A model generated the notes under the pieces. The model ran no database searches. It had not been told where the DNA came from and saw only the letters and a program-made list of their open reading frames with translations. Made by a program: the position numbers and the translations under genes. Below, in pieces: positions 46,082 through 57,749 of a DNA stretch of 64,000 bases (position 1 is its first letter; each line of letters opens with the position of its first letter). The stretch is taken from positions 22,821,134-22,885,133 of the forward strand of contig CM033401.1 in the NCBI GenBank assembly GCA_019426215.1, in the 5' to 3' direction. The DNA comes from Buddleja alternifolia. Lineage: Eukaryota; Streptophyta; Magnoliopsida; Lamiales; Scrophulariaceae.

Positions 46082-47170
46082 GAAGCGTTAAGCAAGGGCC
46101 TGCTGAAAGCCAGGATGGGAACGAAACCCGAGGAAGATGAATATGAGAAAGACATTGACCAGTTAAGTGACCAATTCAAGGATACTAGCTTGAAGGGGAA
46201 GAACGCAAGGTTCGAAGAAGATGAAAACTTGGATGATTTTGAGTCAGGCGACAACTTGGATATCCTGTTGGGAGATTCTACTTATGAGGATTCGGCAAAC
46301 GAAGCCAATTTGAAAGCAAAGGAAGCATCCCTGAAAGGAGCCCTGCAATTCGAAGAGGATAAAGATTTGAATAGGGTAACTATTTTGCCAGCAGCATTCG
46401 TTGCAAAAGAAGATATAATGGACGAGGAGAAAAAATCTCTTGAGATGATGACCATCTCTGAGTCAGGTAATATTTCTAAGTCAGAAATTCCTAACTACAA
46501 GTTATTTGGGATGAAGACAGATAATGAAAACTTAGTCGATCTTTTATTCTCGAAGGAAAAGATCGATAATAACCATATGAGACTTTTATTTGTAAAGGCC
46601 GAGATCGAAAGCATTAGAATTAGTAAAGTTCTAGTTGACAATCGTGCTACTATTAACATTTTGCCCAAAAAAACGTTAACAAGATTAGGAAAGACTGTGA
46701 AAGACCTAGTCACCACTGATGTTTCAGCATATGGTTTTTCTGGGCAAGCTACTCGAGTATCTGGGGTCCTACCTTGTCAGATAAAGGTTGGGACTCAGAG
46801 TTCATACTCTGCATTTTTCGTGGTAAAGACGAATTCACCATCATTTAATGCCTTATTGGGGAGAGATTGGATACATCAGAATTATTTTATCCCTTCGACC
46901 CTGCATCAGGTGTTGGTTTGCTGGAATGGACATAAGTTCGAAATTATCAAAGCCGAGAAAAATTCCTATTTTATTGATACTCACATTGTCCATGCCAGGT
47001 ACCTGGCTAGAGAAGTCGAAATAAAGGACAACCAAGCTTTGGAGTTTCCAGCCATCGAAACGGCAGGAAGAGAAGGTGAAGAAAAAGGCATCATGGCTCG
47101 AGAGGATGAGGGCCAGTCTACAACCGAAGTAGATGATAGTTTAGCCCAAGTCGAAATAGGGACTTTGTGA
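46082..47170 (+). pseudogene. Tat-like aspartic protease
   Basis: After an acidic Glu/Asp-rich spacer the retroviral-type protease shows KVLVDNRATINILPK, TDVSAYGFSGQ, LPCQIKVG, FFVVKTNSPSFNALLGRDWIH and FIPSTLHQ. The active-site triplet D-[ST]-G is D-N-R here, so the catalytic loop is altered and the enzyme is expected to be inactive. It ends with TGA at 47168; the same frame resumes shortly after with RT. Confidence 0.85.
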
Positions 47171-47191
47171 TCTTCCTTTGTTTAGTTTTTA

Positions 47192-48330
47192 ATGGACAAA
47201 GTTAATTACGATTATGTATCCGAATGTTTGTTTAAGAAATTGCTAATCGAAAAAGTTATTTCAAGTTTGTCTGCTTGCAATCATGTTTTAGTCAAAGAAT
47301 TCAATACAAGTGCTAATAGTAATGTGATTGAATGTTTTGAAACTGAAGGAAACTTTTCGGCTGATACGTTCGAACAAGGGGTTATGGAACCTGATGAGGA
47401 TATCAGGAAGGATATCAAAGACCCTCTAGAGGAAGTTAATCTTGGAACAATAGAAGATCCAAGAATGACTTATATAAGTTCAAAATTAGATCAATTCAAA
47501 AAGGAAAAATTGATCGGAATCTTACATCAGTTTAAAGATTGTTTTACATGGGCGCATCACGAAATGCCTGGGGTAGATATGAATATAGCTCAACATGAGT
47601 TGCCAATCAAATCTGGTTTTAAGCCAGTAATACAGGCACCTCGTCGACTGTCTCAAGATTTGATGGGTGCAATTAAAGATGAGATTGGAAAATTGGTTGA
47701 AGCCAATTTCATAAGACCAACTCGATACGTCGAATGGCTGGCAAATATAGTCCCAGTAATCAAGAAGAATGGGAAGGTAAGGGTCTATATTGACTTTCGA
47801 GATTTGAATAAAGCCACACCTAAAGATGAATATCCTATGCCCATGGCTAACGTCTTAATTGACGCAGCTGCAAGGCATAAAGTGATGTCCTTTATGAATG
47901 GTTACTCTGGATATTATCAACTAAAAATATCCGAAGTAGATAGAAACAAAATGACGTTTCGGTGCCGAGGTTCCATAGGAACTTTCGAATGGATAGCTAT
48001 GCCCTTTGGATTAAAAAATGCCAGGGCCACATGTGTTTCATGACTTTATTGGTAAATCCCTCAAAATATATATAGATGATATAGTGGTTAAAGCTCAAAC
48101 ATATCAAGACCATTTGAGATCATTGACTGAAGCCTTCGAACGAATGAGGTATTTCAAGTTAAAGATGAATCCATTGAAGTGTGCTTTCGGTGTAGAAGCT
48201 GGAAACTTTCTAGGATTCCTAATTCATAATCGAGGCATTGAGGTGGATCGAAACAAAGCCAAAGCTATCTTGGAGGCTAAACCTCCAAGGAATAAGAAAG
48301 AGCTGCAACGTTTTCTAGGGTAGGTCAATT
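47192..48330 (+). pseudogene. Tat-like reverse transcriptase
   Basis: 47192-48043: DCFTWAHHEMPGVD, FRDLNKATPKDEYPMP, DAAARHKVMSFMNGYSGYYQ and GTFEWIAMPFGLKNA, typical of Ty3/gypsy RT, then a small deletion and frameshift. 48018-48323: FHDFIGKSLKIYIDDIVVKA (catalytic Y-I-D-D) and LKMNPLKCAFGVEAGNFLGF, ending at TAG before the connection domain. Altered residues such as FMNGYSG in place of FMDGYSG show relaxed constraint. Confidence 0.9.
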
Positions 48331-48332
48331 TC

Positions 48333-49061
48333 TTGCGAAGGTTTATAGCTAATTTAGCTGGAAAAACAGAAGCATTCTCGCCTATCTTACGTTTGAAAGA
48401 TGAGGATGAGTTGGTTTGGGGAAATAAACAGCAAGAGGCTTTCGAAGCCATAAAAAGCTATTTAACCCAACCTCCAGTTCTAATCCCTCCTCGAAAAGGA
48501 AAAAAGTTGAGGTTGTACATATCCGCGGCTAATCATTCAATTGGTTGCCTTACGGTACAAGAAAATGCTAGAGGCTACGAACAATCCATTTTCTATCTAA
48601 GTAAGCTGTTAAATGATACCGAGAAAAGATACACCTCAATCAAAAAATGGTGTCTAAGTCTATACTTTGCATCAGTCAAATTGAGGAACTATTTCATTTC
48701 CTATTCGATTGAAGTGGTTTCACCAACTGACGTGATTAAGTTCATGATCAATCAACCTTTGATGAGGGGGCGATTGAGCAAATGGAGTCTTAGTTTAATC
48801 CAGTTTGATTTGTGCTATGTGCCTCAAAAGGCTCTAAAAGGTCAAGTGATAGCCGATTTCTTGGCTGATCACCCTCCGATGGGAGATGAATTGCTTGAGA
48901 GTCTCGAGATTAATTTCATTGACAAAGTCCCTTGGATTTTGTATTTTGATGGTTCGAGTACTCGAGACAGTGCTGGAATAGGGATATATATATCTTATCT
49001 CCATCAAAGTTGATCACCAAAATGTGTGCAAAAATCGAGGGGGATTGCACAAATAATAGAG
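48333..49061 (+). pseudogene. Tat-like RNase H and start of the second RNase H
   Basis: LRRFIANLAGKTEAFSPILR leads into RNase H: LYISAANHSIGCLTVQENA, IFYLSKLLNDTEKRYT and QKALKGQVIADFLADHPP. Then the second, archaeal-type RNase H of the Tat lineage starts (VPWILYFDGSSTRDSAGIGI). The text can be followed with a small shift to a CTNN motif at 49048-49059. There the TAGAG target of the solo LTR interrupts it; the domain continues at 50645. Confidence 0.88.
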
Positions 49062-50644
49062 TGATAAGAGGTGTTTTTACGTGTTTTTAAGACCGTAATT
49101 CTTATGATTTGGATTCACTTATTGCTTAAATCATGTCACATTTGCATTTAATAGGTGTGTTAAGTGAATACAGGTAATAAATGAGAATACATGAAAAAAG
49201 GGAAGAAAAGCAATGTACAAAACAAGTTCAAGTATGTTTTTCAACACTTAGGCAGTTTATGTATCTCCTAGCACATTCGAGCGATACTTTTGTACATTTA
49301 GATACCGAATTGGACAAAGTTTCCTTCTACAAAGTTGTAGATATATGTCTTAGCTTCAAATGGGAACTTGAATCATCTAATTCGGAGGTCTATAGAGAAA
49401 CTTGTGAAGGAAATAATATTGCTGTGCCGAACAGATAAATACATGCGCCAAGACATGCCTTGGCGTGACCACACCCGAATTTTGATTCCTTTCAGCCAAA
49501 AGATCATCATTTGAGGGTGGCATGGAATATTTAAAGCCAAGATGTTAGCACATGTGTTGGGGGACATGCTTGAGGGGGAAAAGAATTGTTTATTGCACAC
49601 CTTGATGGGGTTTGGAGTAGAATAAAGAGCCCATCATCTCTTGTCTTTGGGGGGATTCTCTTCCTCTTGACCGATCACTCTTGAGGGGAGGGAGAGGCAG
49701 CTGGTCTTGAGGCCAAAAAAAAACCCATCATCACTCTTCACCCATCATCATCATTCATCACCATTCTTCATCATTTTGGAGGGGAAGAAAGAGATAGGAG
49801 CTAAGGATTGAAGCTCCACTCGAGGATCCATCACCATTCAACCTTTGAGGGAGTTTGTTCATTGTTTATAGCATTTTTGTGTTTACACTTATGTATATGA
49901 ATATGTTGAATTCTTCTATGTTGATGGTTATGAGCTAATATAGTAGAACTAAGGCCATGTGAAGGCCAATTTATGAATCAATATATGTGAAGTGAATTTT
50001 CGCATTAATTCTCATATTGCTTTGTATGTTGATTTTGAGCTTTTATCACAATCATGTGTTTGATCACCATATGCTTGCTATTTTGCCTAGTCTAGTCATT
50101 CGAGAGAAGATAGATTAGGGTTCAATGGAATCAACTCATCATCCGAAACTAATGTGGAATTGCCCCTAGAAATAGGTAAAGATTTCCAGGTGCAGTTAGC
50201 CGGATTTATCCGGGGAAACTCTAGAACGTTAATGCGTGGTTATTGATTAGATTCTCGGATAGACATATTTAGAGAACCATCAATTAATCATAGGATTATT
50301 ATGTGCCGAGACATCGGGTAATAATTATCTAAGGAATTTCCACCAAAGCAATAGGAGTCTAATAATTCGAGGAGTAGCTCATATATATTGACGAGTAGAT
50401 TCGGTTGTAGCATGTGCCTTAGTCATTTTATCATACGTGAGATTAAATCTATAGTACATTTCTCTTTGGTTCTTCGTTTGTTTAATCTTTTTCTTGCACT
50501 TTACTTTAATTGTCTTTTCTTTTATCGAAAATCATTAACTAGAATTCAAGTCCTTGTGGTTCGACAACCCGGACTTTTTGTCCACTTATTACTACACACG
50601 TCTAGTGCACTTGCTATCATAGCACGTTAGCTTTTAGCGTGTCA
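49062..50644 (+). mobile_element. Solo LTR inserted in the second RNase H
   Basis: The insert is 1583 bp, starts TGATAAGAGGTG, ends AGCGTGTCA and is flanked by TAGAG (49057-49061 and 50645-50649). There is no internal gag or pol, so it is a solo LTR left by recombination. Its last 100 bp (CTTGTGGTTCGACAACCCGG, TTATTACTACACACG, GTGCACTTGC) is of the type seen at Athila-like LTR ends. The reverse complement at 60556-60660 is a relative. Confidence 0.85.
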
Positions 50645-51312
50645 TAGAGCAGAATATGAAGCTGTCATTTTGGGTTTAGAAATATTACTCGATATAGGTG
50701 CAAGAAATATCGAGATAAAGGGAGATTCCCAATTGATCATAAATCAAGTAAAGGGAATATTTAAATGTATCAGGCCAGTATCAATAGCCTCGTATGCTCG
50801 AGTGCATGTTGAGTTATTTCGAGTCAGCAGAAATTACATATGTGCCAAGGGAAAAGAATCAAATTTCCAATGATTTGGCCCAAATGGCGTCGGGTTATAG
50901 GATTGATCCTGACTTACTCGAGTCAACAATTCAACTCGAGACGAGAGTTCTGCTACCCTTCGAACAAAGGGCGTTGCAGATTAATAAAATTGATATCTTC
51001 AAAGGAAAAGAAGATTGGCGTCTCGAGATTATAGAATACTTGAAGAATCCAGCCAAAGGAGGATTCCCTAATAGGTTAAAACTAATGGCCCACCATTATT
51101 TTTATGATGGGCAAAATTATATCGAAAAAATTCTTAAGAGGTTTTATTAAAGTGCCTCGATTTAGAGGACGCTTTGGTTATCATGGCAGAAACCCATGAG
51201 GGGATTTGTGGTGCTCATCAAGCAGGCCAAAAGATGAGATGGTTGATACATCGATATGGTTTTCATTGGCCCACTGTCCTTCGAGATTGCATAAATTATG
51301 CAAAAGGTTGCA
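50645..51312 (+). pseudogene. Second RNase H (rest) and integrase zinc domain
   Basis: RAEYEAVILGLEILLDIGAR and IEIKGDSQLIINQVKG complete the extra RNase H, with its D in GDSQL. A frameshift follows near 50800, then ITYVPREKNQISNDLAQMAS. From 51175: ALVIMAETHEGICGAHQAGQ, MRWLIHRYGFHWPTVLRDC and INYAKGC, the H-H-C-C zinc-binding part of integrase. The text stops after KGC at 51312 where Helitron sequence begins. The catalytic core is absent. Confidence 0.88.
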
Positions 51313-53181
51313 CGTTTAAACATTTACATGTTTAATTTATCTAAATTGAACATAGTGAATAAAATTAATGTGCATAATTTTTATTTATTATAATTTCAAA
51401 TTTAATCATATTTTTCTCAACTTGATTTTAACATGATTATTTCAAATTTGTCATATGTTTACTGAAGTACCAAAATGATTGTTGGTCCTAAGTGGCATAC
51501 GAAAGGGTCTAGAAGGGGGGGGTGAATAGACCCTGAAGTCTTTTTCGACTTCAAAAAGATTCGTATTAAAAAGGATTTTGGATGCTTGAAAAATAGACAC
51601 TTGATTGAGAATTTATTTAAAATATAGACGCTTAGGCTAAGCGTCTGATGAAGACTGTTTTTACAAAGTTAACTTAGACTTCAAGATTTAAATACTTTAA
51701 CTAAGTTGGTTTAAGCGCTCCGTTCTTTAATCAGTGTTAGCACAGCGGAATGATTTTTGTAGTCTTTCTTTTTAAAAGGCTTTAGCGTCGCAGAAAGTGT
51801 ATTTAGTGGCTTAGTGTTTGATTAAGTTTTACTTGATTAGTTTATGATATGACAATATGAAAAACTGAATGTAAAGTAAAGAACACAATATTTGTAAGGT
51901 TCGTTGGGTGGTGTAATCCCAACTACGTCCTTCTTCTCCTTGAACACTTGGAGACAATCCACTAAAATGATTCTCAAAGAATCACACAGAATATTCTACA
52001 AATTAAGGAGAGATGGATGTTGATGACTCGAGCTCCTTGATCGCACAGATTTCTGCTCCAAATCACTTCAATCCCCTTGCTTCTTTCACCCAGAAATATG
52101 GCAAGTATCCAACTTCGACTTCACACAGATCGCGAGGCTTGGATAGGGGTTTTTCTAAAAGGTTTGTTTGATTTTGATAAAGTTCAAACAACTAGGAATA
52201 TCTCAGTAGTAATGTGGGTTTCTCTGAAAAGAATGTTTGAGATATTGGTTGACTGTCTCAGGAATTGAAGAAAAATAAAGAGAATGTTTTCTTGAAAATT
52301 TTGGCTTTTCTGAGAGTTTAAGGAATGAGACTTCAATGCAACAGCAATTTGGCTTTTAAATTAATCTTGTTCTTTTTTTGGCTTGTTGTTGAAGTCCTAT
52401 TTATAGGCATTTTTGGAGAAAGTATGCGTTTGACACATGCACGAGCGCGTGTCTCTCACTTCCGCGAGTAAACAACTTTTGTCATTTTTCCTGAAAATCT
52501 GCTACACAAAAGTTGGTGCTGCTGTCTTTGAATAGTTGACAGTCCAATAGGGTGGCTTCTCCGTACGTTTGAAATTGCTTATCACATTTAATGCTCTTAT
52601 CAGCATTTAATGCATTTGAATTAAATGCTCGTTGGCACTTAATGCGTTGAGAATATTTGCATTAAACTCCTTCTGGACTTAGGAATAAATTCAGGTGAAA
52701 TCAGTCATTGATAGACGCTTGTTCATCCTTGAATTACTTCTATCCTATAAGGTGACGCTTGGTGTAGCTAATCATTCTAGATGCTTGGAATCTTCATCTT
52801 TATTCAGACTTCAGGCGCTTGAGTCTTCAAACTTTAGTTTTGATAAACTCACTCAGAACATATCAGACGCTTAGTCTAAGACAACTTAACTTAACAATCT
52901 AGAATAAAAATAAGACAAAGCCTATTACAAATCTAACGCTTCAAAGCTAAAAACAAACTTACATATTTTGGGGTCTAACAGAAAGTCCTAATTGTCATCA
53001 TCAAAACATCTAACATGAAATTCCTAACAATGATATTTTTACAGACTTCATTTTTTTTATAAATATTAATATGAAATGATACTTATTCTTCCATGAACCA
53101 AAAAGGGTAATTATCTGTTATCCTAATGCATTTAAACATTTTTGCACATGACTTCCGTGCATAGCATGGTGCATACGCTAG
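51313..53181 (+). mobile_element. Helitron 3' fragment (copy 2), 5' truncated, split by a solo LTR
   Basis: The two halves 51313-51479 and 53035-53181 together are the reverse complement of 21197-21520. The 3' end on plus is CCGTGCATAGCATGG, TGCATACG, CTAG (53178-53181), followed by T, the Helitron terminus. The hairpin carries one mismatch compared with copy 1. The 5' side abuts the gypsy integrase, so that end is missing. Confidence 0.7.
51480..53029 (-). mobile_element. Solo LTR of the SIRE-like family
   Basis: The insert is 1550 bp, plus-strand TGTTGGTCCTAAGTGGCATA to AAATTCCTAACA, flanked by ATGAT (51475-51479 and 53030-53034). It has the same landmarks as the LTRs of the 14-kb element (GAATAGACCCTGAAGTCTTT, AATCCCAACTACGTCCTTC, TAACATGAAATTCCTAACA) but is clearly diverged, so it belongs to another subfamily. 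Its G-run is seven to eight. Confidence 0.93.
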
Positions 53182-54040
53182 TAAACTTATATTGCATTGC
53201 AGCAAACATAAAACATATCATTGGAGATTTATTGAGAACCAACACATTTAGGCAATGAAGATTTGAATCAGTCGTCAAAATAAGGACTCAAGTGTCTAAT
53301 TTAAGGAAAAGGAATATGTCAAACAGTACATAGATATTCGTTATCATGCAGCAACAAATAGTCACTTTGTTAGCCTATTATATTAAGATTAAAAAGAGAT
53401 GCATAGATGAGCCAAAATCAATAGGAGAAACAATGCAATTCATGCAAATGGTACAAACATGTTGGCCACTGTTTAGTATATAACTGCAAATATTTATTAT
53501 TGTCATGCCCCCTCCTTTATAATAATTATTTTCTTAGAAATCTACTTAAAGATTAGAACATGCAAAAAGAAAAACATAATTTAAAATTGAGATAATTTAC
53601 AGTGTATAATCAATAGAAAAAAATAGTATATTGAACATTACCCCAATACACAAATGAGAAAGTTGGAATAAACACTATGCAGTAGAACAACAACTTATGT
53701 AGAATTGTAAGTTAGCATTATGAACTTATAAGGTACGTAATAAACATTAAGATTATATAATCAATTTAATAACTTTAATTATGGTAAAATAATTTTAATT
53801 TAATCTTTAATTGAGAGTATTGAATCAATTATGGCCGCAATTTGTGTAATTCGATTGCCTTAGCTTCTTTCCATATAGGAGAACTATCATAATTGTTCCT
53901 CATTTTATAGATAGATCCATTATGTTAAGTTTGGTAACTTAAACAACTCCATAATGTCTTGTTATTAATCAAGAAAGGTTATAATTTAATTATATTTAGT
54001 GATAGATTATCTAACCAATCATATAATTTAAAGATATAAA
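53182..54040. other. Intergenic AT-rich DNA
   Basis: No gene or bounded element is seen. A plus-strand TATA-like and poly-purine mixture offers nothing diagnostic. Confidence 0.4.
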
Positions 54041-54350
54041 AAGAATAGGATTGTTTCTTTAAATAGGATCCGTACCTCGTCAAAAGAAGGGGTGGCTGGT
54101 TTAGGAAAAGTCAAATTCACCATAAAATGCTAGACAAAATTGTTTTTGACTTCAAATTTCAAAATTTAAAATATTAAATAACAAAAGAAAATAAAAAGAA
54201 TAGGATTATTTTTTTAAATATGATACGCACCTCATCAAAAGAAGGGTTGGCTAGTTTAGGAAAAGTCAAATTCAGCATAAATGCTAGACAAAATTGCACT
54301 TGACTTCAAATTTCAAAATTTAAAATATTAAATAGAAAAAGAAAATTTTA
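54041..54350. repeat. Two-copy 155-bp tandem duplication
   Basis: AAGAATAGGATT starts at 54041 and again at 54196. Both units contain CTCGTCAAAAGAAGG-like, GGTTTAGGAAAAGTCAAATTC-like and TTCAAATTTCAAAATTTAAA landmarks. Substitutions and small indels separate them. Confidence 0.85.
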
Positions 54351-54468
54351 TAGAGAATAAAATTAATTCAAAACTCTAAGAATTCGCCATTTGGTCAAAA
54401 TTGAGCAATTGTGGGTCAAATAAACAATTGTGGGTCCCACACCCCCTTCAAATATATAATAGTATAGA
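54350..54468 (-). mobile_element. Possible Helitron 5' end
   Basis: On the minus strand, after an A, the sequence starts TCTATACTATTATATATTTG, the form common at plant Helitron 5' ends. No matching 3' end in the same orientation was found to the left, so this is a remnant or chance. Confidence 0.4.
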
Positions 54469-55338
54469 TAGATAATAGTATAGATAATAGATATCTCCAA
54501 GTTTTTAGTTTTTACAATAAGATCTCCTTAATCTTTACATTGGGTATCTATCTTATATATAGATTCTTTTAAAATAAATCTCCTTTAATTTTTTGAACCA
54601 TCCAAAATTTAGGTCCAAAAAGGTTGTCTTGATGTCGGAAATAAAAGGGAGAAAGACTTATCCACCCCATCCTTCATTATAAATGTTTGTCCTATATCTT
54701 TGAAAAATCTCATGACAACAACCAATCAAACTCCATGTCCAAAGGAGTTTCTAATTTAAAAAAAAAAAACATTTCAACCAACATAACTAAAACTATTATT
54801 TTCTAGATTTTTAGAATCTTAGCCATAATTTTGGTTGAATTTTTCTTCTCGGAAAATTCTTAGGTATACTTGTACACTGAGTGGAGTGGATTTTGTCACA
54901 TCAGCAAAAGCCATACACCACTCATCGATATGGCGAAATCCACACCGTTTGGTGCACACAAGATCCGGTGTACCTTATCATGTACATTTGTTGGGAAATA
55001 TGATTGTTGATCTCTACATCACTTTATGGCACTCTGTTCCTCTTAACACCTTTGCCAACTGTCATATTTCCTTGAATTCAAAAAAGCAATGCATATTTAA
55101 CTTAGGAAGACTTAAAATTTTAAAACACGGTATACTTATAATAATTTGTATATGATGAATCCCACGTGAGGATGATTGTGATTTTCCAGATAGTCCAAAT
55201 CCCGCAGCTCCTAAAACGACTCGAAAGATTACACTAACCACCATATTCATTTCATCAAGCTAAATTCAGATCACATATTGCACAGCAAAAGAAGTATATA
55301 TAATACGCTCATTCTTTCAAAATAGACATATTTTTTAT
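54469..55338. other. Intergenic DNA
   Basis: No convincing coding sequence is present. The 106-codon plus-strand frame at 54835-55155 lacks recognisable motifs. Confidence 0.4.
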
Positions 55339-56009
55339 GTTGGTCCCAAGTGGCATACGAAAGGGTCTAGAAGGGAGGGGGGGTTGAATAGACCCTGAAG
55401 TCTTTTTTGACTTCAAAAAGATTCGTATTAAAATGTTTTTGGACGCTTGAAATCTAGACGCTTGATTAAGCGTTAACTTGAAATATAGACGCTTTGGCTA
55501 AGCGTCTAATGAAGACTGTTTTAGAAAGTTAACTTAGACTTTAAGATTTGAATACTTTAACCAAATAGGTTTAAGCGTTCAGTTCTTTAATCAGTGTTAG
55601 CACAGCGGAATAATTTTAGAGTATTCTCTTTTGAAAGCTTTAGCATCACAAGTGTTTCCTAGTTGCTTAGCGTTTGATTATATTTTACTTAATCAATTTA
55701 TGCAATGATATGATAATAAGAAAATTGACTGTAAAGTAAATAACACAATATTTGTAAGGTTCGTTGGGTAGTGTAATCTCAACTATGTCCTTCTTCTCCG
55801 TGATCACTTGGAGGCAATCCACTAAAATGATTTTCAAAGAATCACACAGAATTTTCTACAAATTAGGGAGAGATGGATGTCGATGACTTGAGCTCCTTGA
55901 TCACACAGATTTCTGCTCCAAATCACTTCAATCCCCTTGCTTCTTTCACTCAGAAATAATGCAAGTATCCAACTTCGACTTCACACAGATCGCGAGGCTT
56001 GAATGGGGT
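55339..56009 (-). mobile_element. Truncated SIRE-family LTR
   Basis: It begins TGTTGGTCCCAAGTGGCATA and follows the 51480 solo LTR (AGACGCTTGATTAAGCG, ATTTCTGCTCCAAATCACTT, ACACAGATCGCGAGGCTTG) up to GAATGGGGT. At that point a CACTACAA terminus starts. The remaining LTR half was not found in the window. Confidence 0.88.
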
Positions 56010-56458
56010 CACTACAACAAAAAATATATTATAGGACACTTTTTAATTTGTGTCCCGATAGATAAATTTATTGAGGCACTTATCTCAGATAAAAAATTGG
56101 GCGCGGAGAAAGAATTGAAATTTGTGAAATATTTTACTCTTGGCGCCTTTACATCTTTCCTACTACCCCCTTCTTTTCTCCTTCAGTTCCCCCATCCCTT
56201 CACTCACACAACTGGGTTGAGTGGTATACTCCTCTCTCATTCATCTCCCTCAAGAAAGCCAAATCCGTCTCCATCTCCGATTATGCTCAGGTAATTCACT
56301 CCCCTCTGTCCCTCTCGTCCAATCTATTTACCTCTTCCCCCAATTTCATTTTTCAGTTGAGACCTAGGGTTTAATAAAAACCTGAAAATCCTTCTGCAAT
56401 CCATCACTATTTGTCTTTTTTTTTTTGTTATCTTGAAAAATTTCTTGTTTAATGGATT

Positions 56459-56803
56459 CTTTTTTTTTAACGAAACATTGATAAATTTCATCTCAAAGAA
56501 ACAGTCAACAATACATCATTGCAAACTGATTTAAGGTATTGGTAAATACATGAAAAAGCTGAAATCTACTCTTCCACGCTGGCATCCTCACCGCTCTTGT
56601 TGTTGCGCATCCTTGCATACCTCCGGTTCCTCAGAAACTTCGGATCCATCCATGTGGTGGAGATGTTGCGATGGCGTTTAGGCTTCTTGATTCTGTTCTT
56701 GTGCGCCTTGTGTGACTGATTGTGCGCTGTATGATTCTTCGATTTCGCCATTTTTTTCTTCTCTTCTCAGCCCTGGTGGAGAGTTCTAGTGAAATTGGGG
56801 GAA
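56459..56803 (-). mobile_element. Processed retrocopy of an eL29 mRNA
   Basis: The insert comprises a 5' UTR of about 52 nt, an intronless CDS, a 3' UTR of about 100 nt and a poly(A) run (T-run at 56460-56468 on plus). It is flanked by a perfect 14-bp direct repeat TTGTTTAATGGATT (56445-56458 and 56804-56817). These are the signatures of LINE-driven reverse transcription of a cellular mRNA. The 5' UTR begins next to the duplication with a pyrimidine-rich TTCCCCC, as expected for a full-length ribosomal-protein transcript. Confidence 0.95.
56566..56751 (-). CDS. RPL29: Ribosomal protein eL29 (60S L29), intact retrocopy ORF, 61 aa
   Basis: The ORF starts [20 protein letters not shown] and contains IKKPKRHR and [16 protein letters not shown], the eL29 signature, at the full plant length of 61 residues. 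eL29 is a small, very basic protein of the large cytosolic ribosomal subunit. The copy is free of stops and frameshifts. Some positions differ from what the plant family usually shows: [10 protein letters not shown] in the central loop, and a Met and Asn in YARMRNN. Relaxed selection is therefore possible. It sits in a retrocopy inside a CACTA-like element, so expression depends on a borrowed promoter. It may be a young processed pseudogene or a retrogene. Confidence 0.9.
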   Translation of the reverse strand: MAKSKNHTAHNQSHKAHKNRIKKPKRHRNISTTWMDPKFLRNRRYARMRNNKSGEDASVEE

Positions 56804-57749
56804 TTGTTTAATGGATTTATTAATTACATACATGCCCATTACTTGTGGTGAATGATTTCTTTATGTAACTAAGGCACTAACCAGCCTTAGTGGTCGAAAT
56901 ATTGTGGGTGATTTTAATGATTTTTCATATAGCATGAAAGGGACAGAGTATTGCTTCAAAGAAACAGAGAATTTAGCCATGGTGGTCATGAGTTTTCAAG
57001 CTTTCCCCTATATAAACTTTTATCTCTTTTTATGGTTAAATAGAGTTTTTGCATTATGGATTCATTTTCTTTGACATTTGCAAGAAATCATTTGTTGGAA
57101 GTTGCATGCCATTAGAAGAGATTAGATGAATTTCTTTGGGAAAATGTGGTAGAATGATAAGAATTGTAATAATTCTTGGAGATGTTGGACCCAATTCATA
57201 CAAATTTGATTATTTCTCACCTAAGAGCATATTTCCATGTCTCGATAATTAGCACAAGAAAAATGTCTCTGCTTAGTCCATAGTTCCACCATTTTCAATT
57301 GTATCCTTCTTTATACCCCAAACAATTTATTTACTCTCCCATTATGCACTTCTTGTACATGCATTTTGTATTATTATTAAAGTGAAAATTTGACTTGGAT
57401 TCTAGAGATTTAAATAGTAGATCACTTAATCCTTAGCAAATAATTGATTTTGATTAATTACTTTTTTTTTAATTAACTTATATGATTTACTAACTTTAAC
57501 AATTATTTACTTTGTGTATATTCTAACCTATTTCTCAGGTAAAGTTTAGAGACTAAAATTTTCTTTCTTTCATTTCATCTTTTTCTATGAGAGTGTATGG
57601 AACTTGATAATTTTAGTGGACTAGCTGCTTGCTCATAAATACATCATGGACATTTTTCATGTAAGTCATGTTTTTGTAATTAAATTTATACTACTTATAT
57701 CTAAGTTCGTGTTGTAAGCTTAAACTGATTTATTGCTTCTTATGTAGAT

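Larger units (their letters stand above)
28200..51312 (+). mobile_element. Tat-like Ty3/gypsy element, host of nested insertions, 3' truncated
   Basis: On the plus strand the order is LTR, primer site, gag, aspartic protease, RT, RNase H, a second RNase H and the start of integrase. The gag-PR-RT-RH-extra-RH-IN order is diagnostic of the Tat lineage. It is interrupted by the SIRE-like element (29287-43353) and a solo LTR (49062-50644). It ends abruptly inside the integrase zinc domain at 51312 against a Helitron fragment, so no 3' LTR is present. Many stops and shifts: an old, dead copy. Confidence 0.85.

Noticed and set aside
45205..46254. Minus-strand frames opposite Tat gag
   Set aside because: Shadow frames; the plus strand has the recognisable Cys/His and gag motifs.
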